From an archaeon (GTDB lineage Archaea; Nanobdellota; Nanobdellia; SCGC-AAA011-G17; GW2011-AR17): a stretch of 12,748 nt of DNA. Position 1 is the first letter of the stretch. Each line of letters starts with the position of its first letter. The stretch is from contig JAHFJQ010000016.1 of NCBI GenBank assembly GCA_023245755.1, positions 1 through 12,748 on the forward strand. Reading direction: 5' to 3'. Below the pieces are notes generated by a model, which had not been told where the DNA came from, did not search any database, and was given only the letters and a program-made list of their open reading frames with translations. The position numbers were made by a program, and so were the translations under genes. Positions 5,919 to 12,026 of this stretch are shown here, in pieces.

Positions 5919-7079
5919 ATGAAAAAGAATATGTTTTTAGTGATAGTAGGGCTTATTTTACTTAGTGCTCTTGTATCTGCAAGTAGTTGGCCTGCAGATG
6001 CGAGTGGTACTGAGCTTGTGGCTGGGTTACCTAGCGCATATGAACCTAGTGGTGCAGCATGGGATTCTGAAAGCCAAAAACTCTATGTTGTGAGTGATGA
6101 AGGTATTGTGAGTCGTATGAACTTAGATGGAAGTTCCGTACAAAATTGGTATTTTTCTGGAGATTATGAAGGAATTGCAGTAGCTTCTGGGAAAGTGTAT
6201 ATTGGTATTGAATATCCTGCAAAAGTTGTGGAGTTTGATCCTACTACGGGTACTCTCACAGGAAAAAGCTGGACTCTGAATCATGTTAATGGTGATGCGA
6301 AACTGGGTATGGAAGGTATGACGATTGTTCCTACAAATACAGGACTACGTGTGTATGCTGGTTCACAATATGATGCATCGATTTCTGTGTATGATATCAA
6401 TCCTTCTGTGAGTGAAAGTGTGAGCTACGTTACAAGTTTTAAACCTTACTCCGGAAGTATTTCTGATCTTTCCTATGATGTAAACACTGGAAGGCTGTAT
6501 GCTTTGTATGATAGTGCCGTTGTAGTTTTAGATCTTCAGGGTAATATTTTAGATCAATATACTGCTCCAGGGTTTGATCAAGAGGGTATTGCTGTGATTA
6601 GCTCTTGTTCTAGCACCTTAGGAACCATTGTTGTTGCTTCTGATACACCTGCATCTGTCATGAAGTATGGAAATTTCCAAACTGGTTGTGTTGTTCCTGT
6701 ACCTACAGTAGATGTGAACTTGATTAGCTCCTTTACGGTTAATAGCGATAGAAGTATCTCTGTGCAATACAAAGATGGCCATAGTAATAGTTTTACTGCA
6801 TTTAGTGATGGAAAAGTTAAAGCAGCATTGAATAAAGATAGCACTCGTCTTATTGTGAGCAATGGAAAATATGTTGCTGTGTATAAGAATGGAGTGAATG
6901 TTGCACAAAAACAAATTAATGCTAATGCTTTGAAAACGTATACGATGACCGTCACTTCAACAAGTACCGGAGATAGTATCCTTGTAGATTATGTTGCTCG
7001 ATGGTATAGATATACGGATACCTTGAGTCTTGAAGGAGATACTCTTTCGTATATTAGCGGAGTAAAAACCAGACTTTAA
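5919..7079 (+). CDS. Secreted SdiA-regulated-like beta-propeller protein
   Basis: An N-terminal signal peptide (MKKN, hydrophobic core, SALVSA, cleavage near residue 22) exports this protein. Residues 35-250 show repeated propeller-like blades: EPSGAAWDSESQKLYVVSDEG (42-62), DYEGIAV (82-88), MEGMTIV (131-137), ISDLSYDVNTGRLYALYD (181-198) and DQEGIAV (220-226). The repeated Glu-Gly motifs and the 'xLYVVSDE' blade are typical of the SdiA-regulated (YjiK-like)/esterase-phytase-like propellers, where the Glu residues often bind Ca2+. Residues 262-386 form an extra Thr/Ser-rich beta domain of unknown type that may serve adhesion or anchoring. Cys230 and Cys257 could form a disulfide at the junction. 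There is no lipobox or obvious C-terminal membrane anchor, so it may be released or surface-bound. The substrate is unknown. The GGAGG site fixes the start. Confidence 0.85.
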   Translation: MKKNMFLVIVGLILLSALVSASSWPADASGTELVAGLPSAYEPSGAAWDSESQKLYVVSDEGIVSRMNLDGSSVQNWYFSGDYEGIAVASGKVYIGIEYPAKVVEFDPTTGTLTGKSWTLNHVNGDAKLGMEGMTIVPTNTGLRVYAGSQYDASISVYDINPSVSESVSYVTSFKPYSGSISDLSYDVNTGRLYALYDSAVVVLDLQGNILDQYTAPGFDQEGIAVISSCSSTLGTIVVASDTPASVMKYGNFQTGCVVPVPTVDVNLISSFTVNSDRSISVQYKDGHSNSFTAFSDGKVKAALNKDSTRLIVSNGKYVAVYKNGVNVAQKQINANALKTYTMTVTSTSTGDSILVDYVARWYRYTDTLSLEGDTLSYISGVKTRL

Positions 7080-8719
7080 TTTTTTTCTTTTATTATTTTT
7101 TCTTCTATATATCTTATTGCATCCATCGTGTGAGGAAAGATATGCTCTTCTTTCATGAGATGATTAAACTCTTTATCAAGCTCTAATTTTTCTTCTACTC
7201 TTTGCTTCAAGCCTGTGATGAGGACAATTCTTTTGTCTTTATGTCTTTCTTTGATAAAACTTTTCAGACGTTCAATACCGGAAGTATCTACAAAAGGGAC
7301 GTGTTTCATACGAAGAATGATTATTTTCTTTCTCATGTCCATGTGTGCACTTATCTTTTTCTCGAAAATATTAATCGCACCAAAGAAGAATGGGCCTTGT
7401 ATGGTAAAGACTGCGACATTTTCTTTTAAAACCCTATTTTCGTTAATCATTTTGTTGATTCTTCCGTTTGGCTCAAAGTCATCCATGTGCGTGATGTTTG
7501 CTGTTTCTGTTAATTTGATAAAGATGAGGAAGATTGCAAGTATCATACCGATTTGTACTGCAAAAACAAGGTCGGTTGTTACTGTTAAAATAAATGTAGC
7601 GAATAAGACTATTGTGTCTGCTCTGCTCATTTTGATTATGGTTCTAAACTCTTCAAGGTTTATCATGCGCGCAGAAACAAAAAGGAGAATCCCTGCAAGA
7701 AAAGCTTTTGGGATATAGAGTGCTATTGGTCCAAAGAAAAGAATAGTTAAAAGAAGGAAAAGTGCATGAATTATGCCTGCTCCTTTTGTTTTCGCACCCT
7801 CTCTTATGTTTACTGCTGTTCTTGCAATTGCTGCTGTGCAGGGAATGCCATTAAAGAAGGGCAGGGTTATATTTGCAATACCTTGGCTACGGAGTTCTTT
7901 ATCACTTTCATGTTTGGTATTTGTCATCCCATCTGCAACAACAGCACAAAGAAGGGCTTCAATTGCTCCTAATAGTGCAATTGTTAGTGCAGCTGGAAGT
8001 ACTGCCTTTACCAGTTCAAAATTTATCGCAAACAATTGAAAGCTGGGAAGCTGAGTGGGAATTACTCCTACTGTGGGTACAGAAAGGCTGAGAAAAAATG
8101 TTGCAGAAATAGTGATAATTAATGCAATCATAGATGCAGGTATATTTCTGAAAAACTTGATTTCTTTGAAAATTCTGGGATAGAGTACAAGAAGGAGTAT
8201 TGTTCCTGCTGTTATTGTTACGGCAATGATGTTTGTTGTACTTAGATTTCTGATTATTTCAATGAGAGTGTTCCAGATATGTTCTTGTGGTGCTATTGTT
8301 ATACCCAGAGCGTTTGCTATCTGTCCTGAGAAAATGATGACGCCTATGCCTGCAGTGAAGCCAGAGATGACTGGTAGAGGAATATATTTTACCACCTTAC
8401 CCAGTTTAATTATCCCAAAAAAGAGTTGAAGAATTCCTGCGAGAAATCCAGCAAGGAGAAGACCTTCAATGCCATATTTATTTACTGTGGAAAGAATAAT
8501 GACCGTCATAGCACCTGTAGGTCCTGTGATAGAAAATTTGGAGCCACCTAGCGCTGAACCAAGGACCCCTGCGATAATTGCAGTGTATAAGCCCATAATG
8601 GGTGGAACACCCGAAGCGATTGCAAAAGCTATTGCAAGTGGAAGTGCTACCACTGCTGTAATGAAGCCTGCTTTCAGGTCTGAAAGAAAAGAATCTTTAA
8701 TGTACTCTTTTATTTTCAT
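7076..8719 (-). CDS. SulP-family anion transporter with STAS domain
   Basis: This membrane transporter moves anions (sulfate, bicarbonate or similar). Residues 12-72 give the SulP opening with VALPLAIAFAIASGVPPIMGL and SITGPTGAM. Residues 246-305 carry the conserved ALLGAIEALLCAVVADGM block with Glu254, then QG-IAN and GIPCTAAIARTAVN. The membrane part ends near 402, and a cytosolic STAS domain occupies about 433-545 with DTSG at 478-481. At 547 aa it is the usual length for a prokaryotic SulP. The substrate cannot be chosen from the sequence; bacterial relatives include sulfate and Na+-dependent bicarbonate carriers. It lies 64 nt downstream of a lipoprotein gene that ends in a T-rich tract, so it may have its own promoter; CTATGTAAA (8754-8746) is the only, weak, candidate. 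Its Lys-rich tail overlaps the terminator of the convergent gene, and both genes share a TTAA at their stops. Confidence 0.95.
   Translation of the reverse strand: MKIKEYIKDSFLSDLKAGFITAVVALPLAIAFAIASGVPPIMGLYTAIIAGVLGSALGGSKFSITGPTGAMTVIILSTVNKYGIEGLLLAGFLAGILQLFFGIIKLGKVVKYIPLPVISGFTAGIGVIIFSGQIANALGITIAPQEHIWNTLIEIIRNLSTTNIIAVTITAGTILLLVLYPRIFKEIKFFRNIPASMIALIITISATFFLSLSVPTVGVIPTQLPSFQLFAINFELVKAVLPAALTIALLGAIEALLCAVVADGMTNTKHESDKELRSQGIANITLPFFNGIPCTAAIARTAVNIREGAKTKGAGIIHALFLLLTILFFGPIALYIPKAFLAGILLFVSARMINLEEFRTIIKMSRADTIVLFATFILTVTTDLVFAVQIGMILAIFLIFIKLTETANITHMDDFEPNGRINKMINENRVLKENVAVFTIQGPFFFGAINIFEKKISAHMDMRKKIIILRMKHVPFVDTSGIERLKSFIKERHKDKRIVLITGLKQRVEEKLELDKEFNHLMKEEHIFPHTMDAIRYIEEKIIKEKN
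7080..7104 (+). terminator. T-rich terminator of the beta-propeller gene
   Basis: After the TAA stop at 7077-7079 come T7, C, T4 and further T-rich sequence with T6 near 7098. The tract lies wholly inside the Lys/Glu/Ile-rich C-terminal codons of the SulP gene on the other strand, where AAA/GAA/ATT codons produce it. Confidence 0.4.
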
Positions 8720-8770
8720 GAAGTTTTTGCTTAGCTTATTTTCTCTTTACATAGTTTTCGGTGATAGACA

Positions 8771-8783
8771 TAAAAGAAAAAAA
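8771..8783 (-). terminator. T-rich tract after the second lipoprotein gene
   Basis: Minus strand T7-C-T4 directly follows the TAA stop of the lipoprotein gene, in the 64-nt gap before SulP. It suits a U-tract terminator and argues that SulP is at least partly transcribed on its own. Confidence 0.4.
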
Positions 8784-9968
8784 TTATCTTCCTTCACCAA
8801 GAATGTCTAAGGCATTTTCGTATGCAAACTTCTCACGATTATCTGTATCTAATTTTATAATAAACGTTCTTGCTGCCTTTATGATTCTATTGTACACTTC
8901 CTCGTTGAAATCATATTCTGATGGAAGGTAGGATCCTAGAACTACTCTTTCGGGATAGCTTTCAAGAAGGTTTTTGTACCTTAGTACTGCATTATTGATA
9001 TAAACTGGGCCTGATCGATCATACTCTTCTATAAATGCACTTATTGCGTCTTCTGTATCTTGTGAGCTAAATTTCTCTGCTAGTCCTTTGTCTCCATCAT
9101 AGAGAATATCATTTGTATCTATGATATAGAAGAGATTATCATTATTTTCTAGAAGGCTCATATATTCTGTTTCATCAGATTCTAATTCTTCAGGATGTAT
9201 ATGAAGAAAAAAGTTGGTTTGGGGATAGGCTGTAAGAATTTCTTGCATACCCTCTTGTTGTGCACTCCCTGTTCCTATTTCCATAATAATCGTTTTCTGC
9301 TCTGTCTGTGCAAAGTCATAGAAGCCTATAATCTTTGAGTTTGTTGGGTTTATTCCTAAGCTAGATATATCTAATCTTCCTAGACCTTTTATCTCTCCAA
9401 GGTTTGCCTTTACTTCATTATATATAGATTCGTAATCTGAAGGAAGTTCATCATTTGTAAAGCTGGTCTTTAACTCTGTTGTTGTGAATCCTGGATTTGT
9501 AAAGAGTGATATTCTGGATGGATGATTATCTATAGCACTTTGTATGATGTCTCTATTTGAGTCGGGTGTAACAAAAAGAAGCATGTAATTTATTCCATTG
9601 TCATCGATATTAGTGAAAAACTCTTCTTCTGAACTATTCGTTGTATTCCAATCCATTCCTGTAATATATAGAGGTCCATTGTAGAGGTTTGCATACTTAA
9701 TACTGGGATTGAACACTTGAAAATCTTCTTCTGCTATTGTTTCTTCATTACTGGCTGTGCTTATTTCTTCTTGCGTGCTTGTATCTTGTTCGCTATTCTC
9801 TGTAGAGCTATCAATTTGTTCTTGTGTTCCTGTTTCTTCATTACTTTCTGTGTTTTCTGCTGTTGTGTTCTCTGTTGGTGTCGCAACAAGAGTAATTTCA
9901 TATCCTTTACATGCTGATAGGATAAATAAAGAAAGTATGACTAGTCCAATGAGTTTTCCCTTTTTCAT
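8784..9968 (-). CDS. Lipoprotein with acidic linker and degenerate amidohydrolase-like domain
   Basis: From the ATG at 9968 the protein has 394 aa. The signal MKKGKLIGLVILSLFILSAC ends in a lipobox with Cys20. Residues 32-82 are a low-complexity Glu/Thr/Ser/Asn/Gln spacer. The remaining 310 residues resemble the amidohydrolase_2 TIM barrel: NYMLLFVTPD (127-136), a YPQTNFFLHIHPEE segment (248-261) where that family has its 'aHxG' strand, PERVVLGSYLP (339-349) matching its 'PDRvlfGSDwP', and a closing ENALDIL helix (384-390). Two metal-site features are missing: there is no N-terminal HxH, and the GSD Asp is Tyr347. It may be a non-catalytic surface protein. A longer start at 9980 adds MTNI, but the TATA box is centred 26 nt from 9968 and only 14 nt from 9980, and the shorter form also starts exactly at the signal peptide. 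Confidence 0.85.
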   Translation of the reverse strand: MKKGKLIGLVILSLFILSACKGYEITLVATPTENTTAENTESNEETGTQEQIDSSTENSEQDTSTQEEISTASNEETIAEEDFQVFNPSIKYANLYNGPLYITGMDWNTTNSSEEEFFTNIDDNGINYMLLFVTPDSNRDIIQSAIDNHPSRISLFTNPGFTTTELKTSFTNDELPSDYESIYNEVKANLGEIKGLGRLDISSLGINPTNSKIIGFYDFAQTEQKTIIMEIGTGSAQQEGMQEILTAYPQTNFFLHIHPEELESDETEYMSLLENNDNLFYIIDTNDILYDGDKGLAEKFSSQDTEDAISAFIEEYDRSGPVYINNAVLRYKNLLESYPERVVLGSYLPSEYDFNEEVYNRIIKAARTFIIKLDTDNREKFAYENALDILGEGR

Positions 9969-9989
9969 AATGTTGGTCATATTCTTGGA

Positions 9990-9998
9990 GTATAAAAG
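9990..9998 (-). promoter_or_regulatory. TATA box of the second lipoprotein gene
   Basis: CTTTTATAC on the minus strand is centred near 9994, 26 nt before the ATG at 9968. It lies in the 23-nt gap after the isomerase stop. Its position decides the choice of start codon in favour of 9968. Confidence 0.5.
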
Positions 9999-10003
9999 TG
10001 TTT

Positions 10004-10900
10004 TTATTTTACAATGCTTTTTGCTCTTTTTACAAAGGATTTTGGTTTAAGAATTCCCTCTTCAGAAATCACTGCTGTTATGTGTTTCCAATGGATTTTT
10101 TCAAATGCAGGGTTATGAATAGATACTCCCTTTGGAATATGTCCCCAGACTTCTTCTTTTGCTCTTTGTTCAATATGTTCCTTCTTTTCATCATATTTCC
10201 AAATTGATGCACAGACGTATAAAGGTTTATGATAATGACTGGAAAGTAAAGCTACAAGTTCAGAGCCAATTTTATTGTAGACACCTTCTTTTGTGATTGC
10301 ATCTGCACCAATGAGAACAAGGTCTGCCTCTTGTATTGCGGAGATCATTGCTGCATCTACATGATGCGTTACAGCTATTCCTGCCTTTGCAAGCTCTTGA
10401 GCGGTTTTTCTTCCTTGTAATAAAGGCCTTGTTTCTGTATTTGATACAGTTATCTTTTTACGTTTAGATACTTGTTTTAGGATTGCTGTTACGGAACTGG
10501 CATGGCAGTGCGTGTAGACTCTTAATTTTTTTTCTTTTCGTTCTTTGATAAGAAAGATACTTCCGATTTTTATGATTCTTTCTTTTCGTTCTTGTTTTTT
10601 TACAAGTGTATGTTTAATATTTTCTTTAGTTGCATGTTTGAGATGTTGTATATCTCTTTCTGGAAATGACTTTGTAAACTGAATAACTTGGGTAGTGTAA
10701 TTTCTCATCTCTGGTTCTGTGGAACGTGTTTGAAAAAGCTGTTGTTTTGCTGTATTTAATTCTTTGAGAAGTTGTGCCTTTGTTTTTGCTTGAGAATGAA
10801 TAACGGTGTTTTCTAAAGCTTGTAATGCAGCAGTTGTGACATTTTCTGCACCTTGGATCTTTATGCTTTTGATTTTATCACAGGTCTCTTTTAGATTCAT
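10004..10900 (-). CDS. Ribose-1,5-bisphosphate isomerase (eIF2B-alpha family)
   Basis: This belongs to the eIF2B-alpha/beta/delta family and most resembles archaeal ribose-1,5-bisphosphate isomerase, which turns R15P from AMP phosphorolysis into RuBP for form III RuBisCO. An N-terminal helical region (1-110) precedes the Rossmann-like half: RVYTHCHASSV (127-137), TVSNTETRPLLQGRKTA (151-167), GIAVTHHVDAAM (174-185) and ADLVLIGADAITKEG (192-206). Cys132 and Asp200 match the catalytic Cys133 and Asp202 described for the Thermococcus kodakarensis enzyme. At 298 aa it is slightly shorter than the roughly 320 typical. The alternative, a regulatory eIF2B-like subunit or methylthioribose-1-P isomerase, is less likely given those two residues and the length. 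Neither AMP phosphorylase nor RuBisCO is in the window. A TTTATATA box 27.5 nt upstream predicts a leaderless transcript and supports this ATG. Confidence 0.88.
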   Translation of the reverse strand: MNLKETCDKIKSIKIQGAENVTTAALQALENTVIHSQAKTKAQLLKELNTAKQQLFQTRSTEPEMRNYTTQVIQFTKSFPERDIQHLKHATKENIKHTLVKKQERKERIIKIGSIFLIKERKEKKLRVYTHCHASSVTAILKQVSKRKKITVSNTETRPLLQGRKTAQELAKAGIAVTHHVDAAMISAIQEADLVLIGADAITKEGVYNKIGSELVALLSSHYHKPLYVCASIWKYDEKKEHIEQRAKEEVWGHIPKGVSIHNPAFEKIHWKHITAVISEEGILKPKSFVKRAKSIVK

Positions 10901-10917
10901 TTGTGGATCTTAAGGAA

Positions 10918-10938
10918 GAAAACTATATAAACGTTTTT
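10918..10938. promoter_or_regulatory. Single TATA box serving two divergent leaderless genes
   Basis: The octamer at 10924-10931 reads TATATAAA on + and TTTATATA on -. Its centre (10927.5) is exactly 27.5 nt from the ATG at 10955 (+) and 27.5 nt from the ATG at 10900 (-). Each side has an A-rich BRE-like flank: GAAAAC (10918-10923) for the + direction and TAAAAACG (10939-10932) for the - direction. No other good TATA element is visible in the 54-nt gap. Confidence 0.6.
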
Positions 10939-10954
10939 ACCGCTTTCTTTAGAA

Positions 10955-11329
10955 ATGCAGAATAAACATATGGGACTCCTTCTTGTTCTTGCTTCCGTTG
11001 TGCTTGTTGATGTTGCCCAACTTTTTTTGAAATATGGCATGAATCAAGTAGGAAATTTGGATTTTAGCCAAGGAATATTTTCTTTGTTTCTCTTTATTTT
11101 TAGTAATGTTTATGTTCTTATTGGCGTTGTTCTTTTTGCTTCTAGTTCTATTGGATGGCTGCTTGCTCTTTCAAAGGTACCCTTAAGCTTTGCATACCCT
11201 ATTGTTAGTTTGGGATATGTCTTTGTGTCCTTTTCTTCTTGGTTTTTCTTTCATGAATCTATTTCTGGTTTGCGTATCTTAGGTTTAGGAATTATCATTG
11301 GAGGAGTGCTTTTGCTTTCACGAACATGA
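10955..11329 (+). CDS. SMR/EamA-like 4-TM transporter, first subunit of a pair
   Basis: This small membrane protein has four predicted helices (about residues 7-26, 40-70, 78-100 and 105-122), the size and layout of small multidrug resistance and ArnE/ArnF-type proteins. The motif VAQLFLKYGMNQVG (20-33) and the segment AYPIVSLGYVFVSF (80-93) match the 'GQxxxK' and 'AYP...GYvfv' features of that superfamily. The EmrE Glu14 is not clearly conserved; Asp19 in helix 1 is the nearest acidic residue and is absent from the partner. Paired, overlapping genes of this kind usually form heterodimers, acting as drug or guanidinium exporters or as polyprenyl-phosphate-sugar flippases; the ArnE/F-like motifs lean towards the latter, as inference. 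The start is fixed by the shared TATA box. The stop overlaps the next start (ATGA). Confidence 0.88.
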   Translation: MQNKHMGLLLVLASVVLVDVAQLFLKYGMNQVGNLDFSQGIFSLFLFIFSNVYVLIGVVLFASSSIGWLLALSKVPLSFAYPIVSLGYVFVSFSSWFFFHESISGLRILGLGIIIGGVLLLSRT

Positions 11330-11694
11330 TCTTTTATACTTTTCTTTTGATTATTGGCATTTTTTTAGGAGTTATTGCCCAACTTTCTTTGAAACATGGA
11401 ATGAATCAGGTACAAATAGACTCTTTTCGTGCTTTGAAACTTTTTGATTTGTTGAGAAGGCTTGCTTTTAATCTCTTTATCGTTTTAGGTTTTGTGTGTT
11501 ATGGCCTTTCTTTACTCCTTTGGCTGATTATCCTTTCTACGCTAGACCTTAGTTATGCGTACCCTATGGCAAGCTCTGGCTATTTCTTTGTTGCCCTTGC
11601 TTCCTATTTTATTTTTAAAGAAAAAATTAGTTGGCAACGTTGGGTAGCAATAGGAATTATTATGCTTGGGGTTGTATTAGTTGGCTTAAGTTAG
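11326..11694 (+). CDS. SMR/EamA-like 4-TM transporter, second subunit of a pair
   Basis: This is a paralogue of the preceding protein, with four helices in 122 aa. The two share IAQLSLKHGMNQVQ (17-30 here) against VAQLFLKYGMNQVG, and SYAYPMASSGYFF against SFAYPIVSLGYVF, so the pair arose by tandem duplication. This copy lacks the Asp in helix 1 and carries more basic residues in the first loop (RRLAF near 45-49), as expected for subunits that insert in opposite orientations. The ATG overlaps the upstream TGA by the tetramer ATGA, and the nearest GGAGG (11300-11304) is about 21 nt away, too far for normal initiation, so translational coupling is likely. Function: heterodimeric small exporter or lipid-linked-sugar flippase; substrate unknown. 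Confidence 0.88.
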   Translation: MIFYTFLLIIGIFLGVIAQLSLKHGMNQVQIDSFRALKLFDLLRRLAFNLFIVLGFVCYGLSLLLWLIILSTLDLSYAYPMASSGYFFVALASYFIFKEKISWQRWVAIGIIMLGVVLVGLS

Positions 11695-11702
11695 AAATGA
11701 GA

Positions 11703-11987
11703 TTATTCTTGTATCTGGTAGCCTCTTGCTTTGGCTAATGCATAAAGATATTCACGTCCATCTCTTAGAGCTTGAAGTTCATCTTTTACATGAGTTATTG
11801 CACTCATAGTGTGAGGATCTGTTTCGTATCCTAAATGCGGAATAGAAGCAAATAATTCGTAGTCATGAAGAAGTCTTTCTACTGCTTCTCTTCTTGGTTC
11901 AAACCATTCTCTAAATTCAGCTTCTGGTTTACCCAGTATGTCTGTTAAATCTGAACGAATTTGTAGTGCTTTGAAATCTCTTGTCAT
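11703..11987 (-). CDS. Unrecognised 94-aa helical protein
   Basis: This is a soluble, charged, apparently all-helical small protein without signal or membrane segments. Helices are suggested at 20-48 (PEAEFREWFEPRREAVERLL) and 62-88 (SAITHVKDELQALRDGREYLYALAKARG), joined by SIPHLGYETDPHT (48-60), which looks like a helical hairpin. I know no family for it. It is convergent with the transporter pair, with 8 nt between stops, and follows the repeat-protein gene by 39 nt on the same strand. That gap holds a T9 tract, so co-transcription is uncertain. Its own promoter is unclear: TTTAAATA (12008-12001) is centred only 17.5 nt from the ATG, too close for a leaderless start here, and there is no Shine-Dalgarno or alternative GTG/TTG start nearby. 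Confidence 0.75.
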   Translation of the reverse strand: MTRDFKALQIRSDLTDILGKPEAEFREWFEPRREAVERLLHDYELFASIPHLGYETDPHTMSAITHVKDELQALRDGREYLYALAKARGYQIQE

Positions 11988-12005
11988 TTTGAATAGAAAT
12001 TATTT

Positions 12006-12026
12006 AAAAAAAGTAAGAAAAAAAAA
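12006..12026 (-). terminator. T-rich tract after the repeat-protein gene
   Basis: On the minus strand T9, CTTAC and T7 follow immediately after the TAG stop of the repeat-protein gene. This is the longest T tract in the window and a likely terminator; its 3' end merges with TTTAAATA, a TATA-like element facing the 94-aa gene. Confidence 0.45.

Noticed and set aside
5173..5965. ORFs opposite or across the HAD gene (5348-5662, 5678-5965)
   Set aside because: They are antisense to a protein with all four HAD motifs or cross the intergenic promoter, and have no initiation signals.
7215..7718. 167-aa + strand ORF
   Set aside because: It lies wholly opposite the STAS and last membrane part of SulP, with repetitive Ile/Leu/Lys composition and no promoter; it is a shadow of the real gene.
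9717..10050. Cys/Ser/Phe-rich + strand ORFs, one resembling a secreted Cys-rich peptide
   Set aside because: The composition comes from the complement of the Glu/Thr/Asn-rich linker of the lipoprotein gene. No promoter or ribosome site was found.
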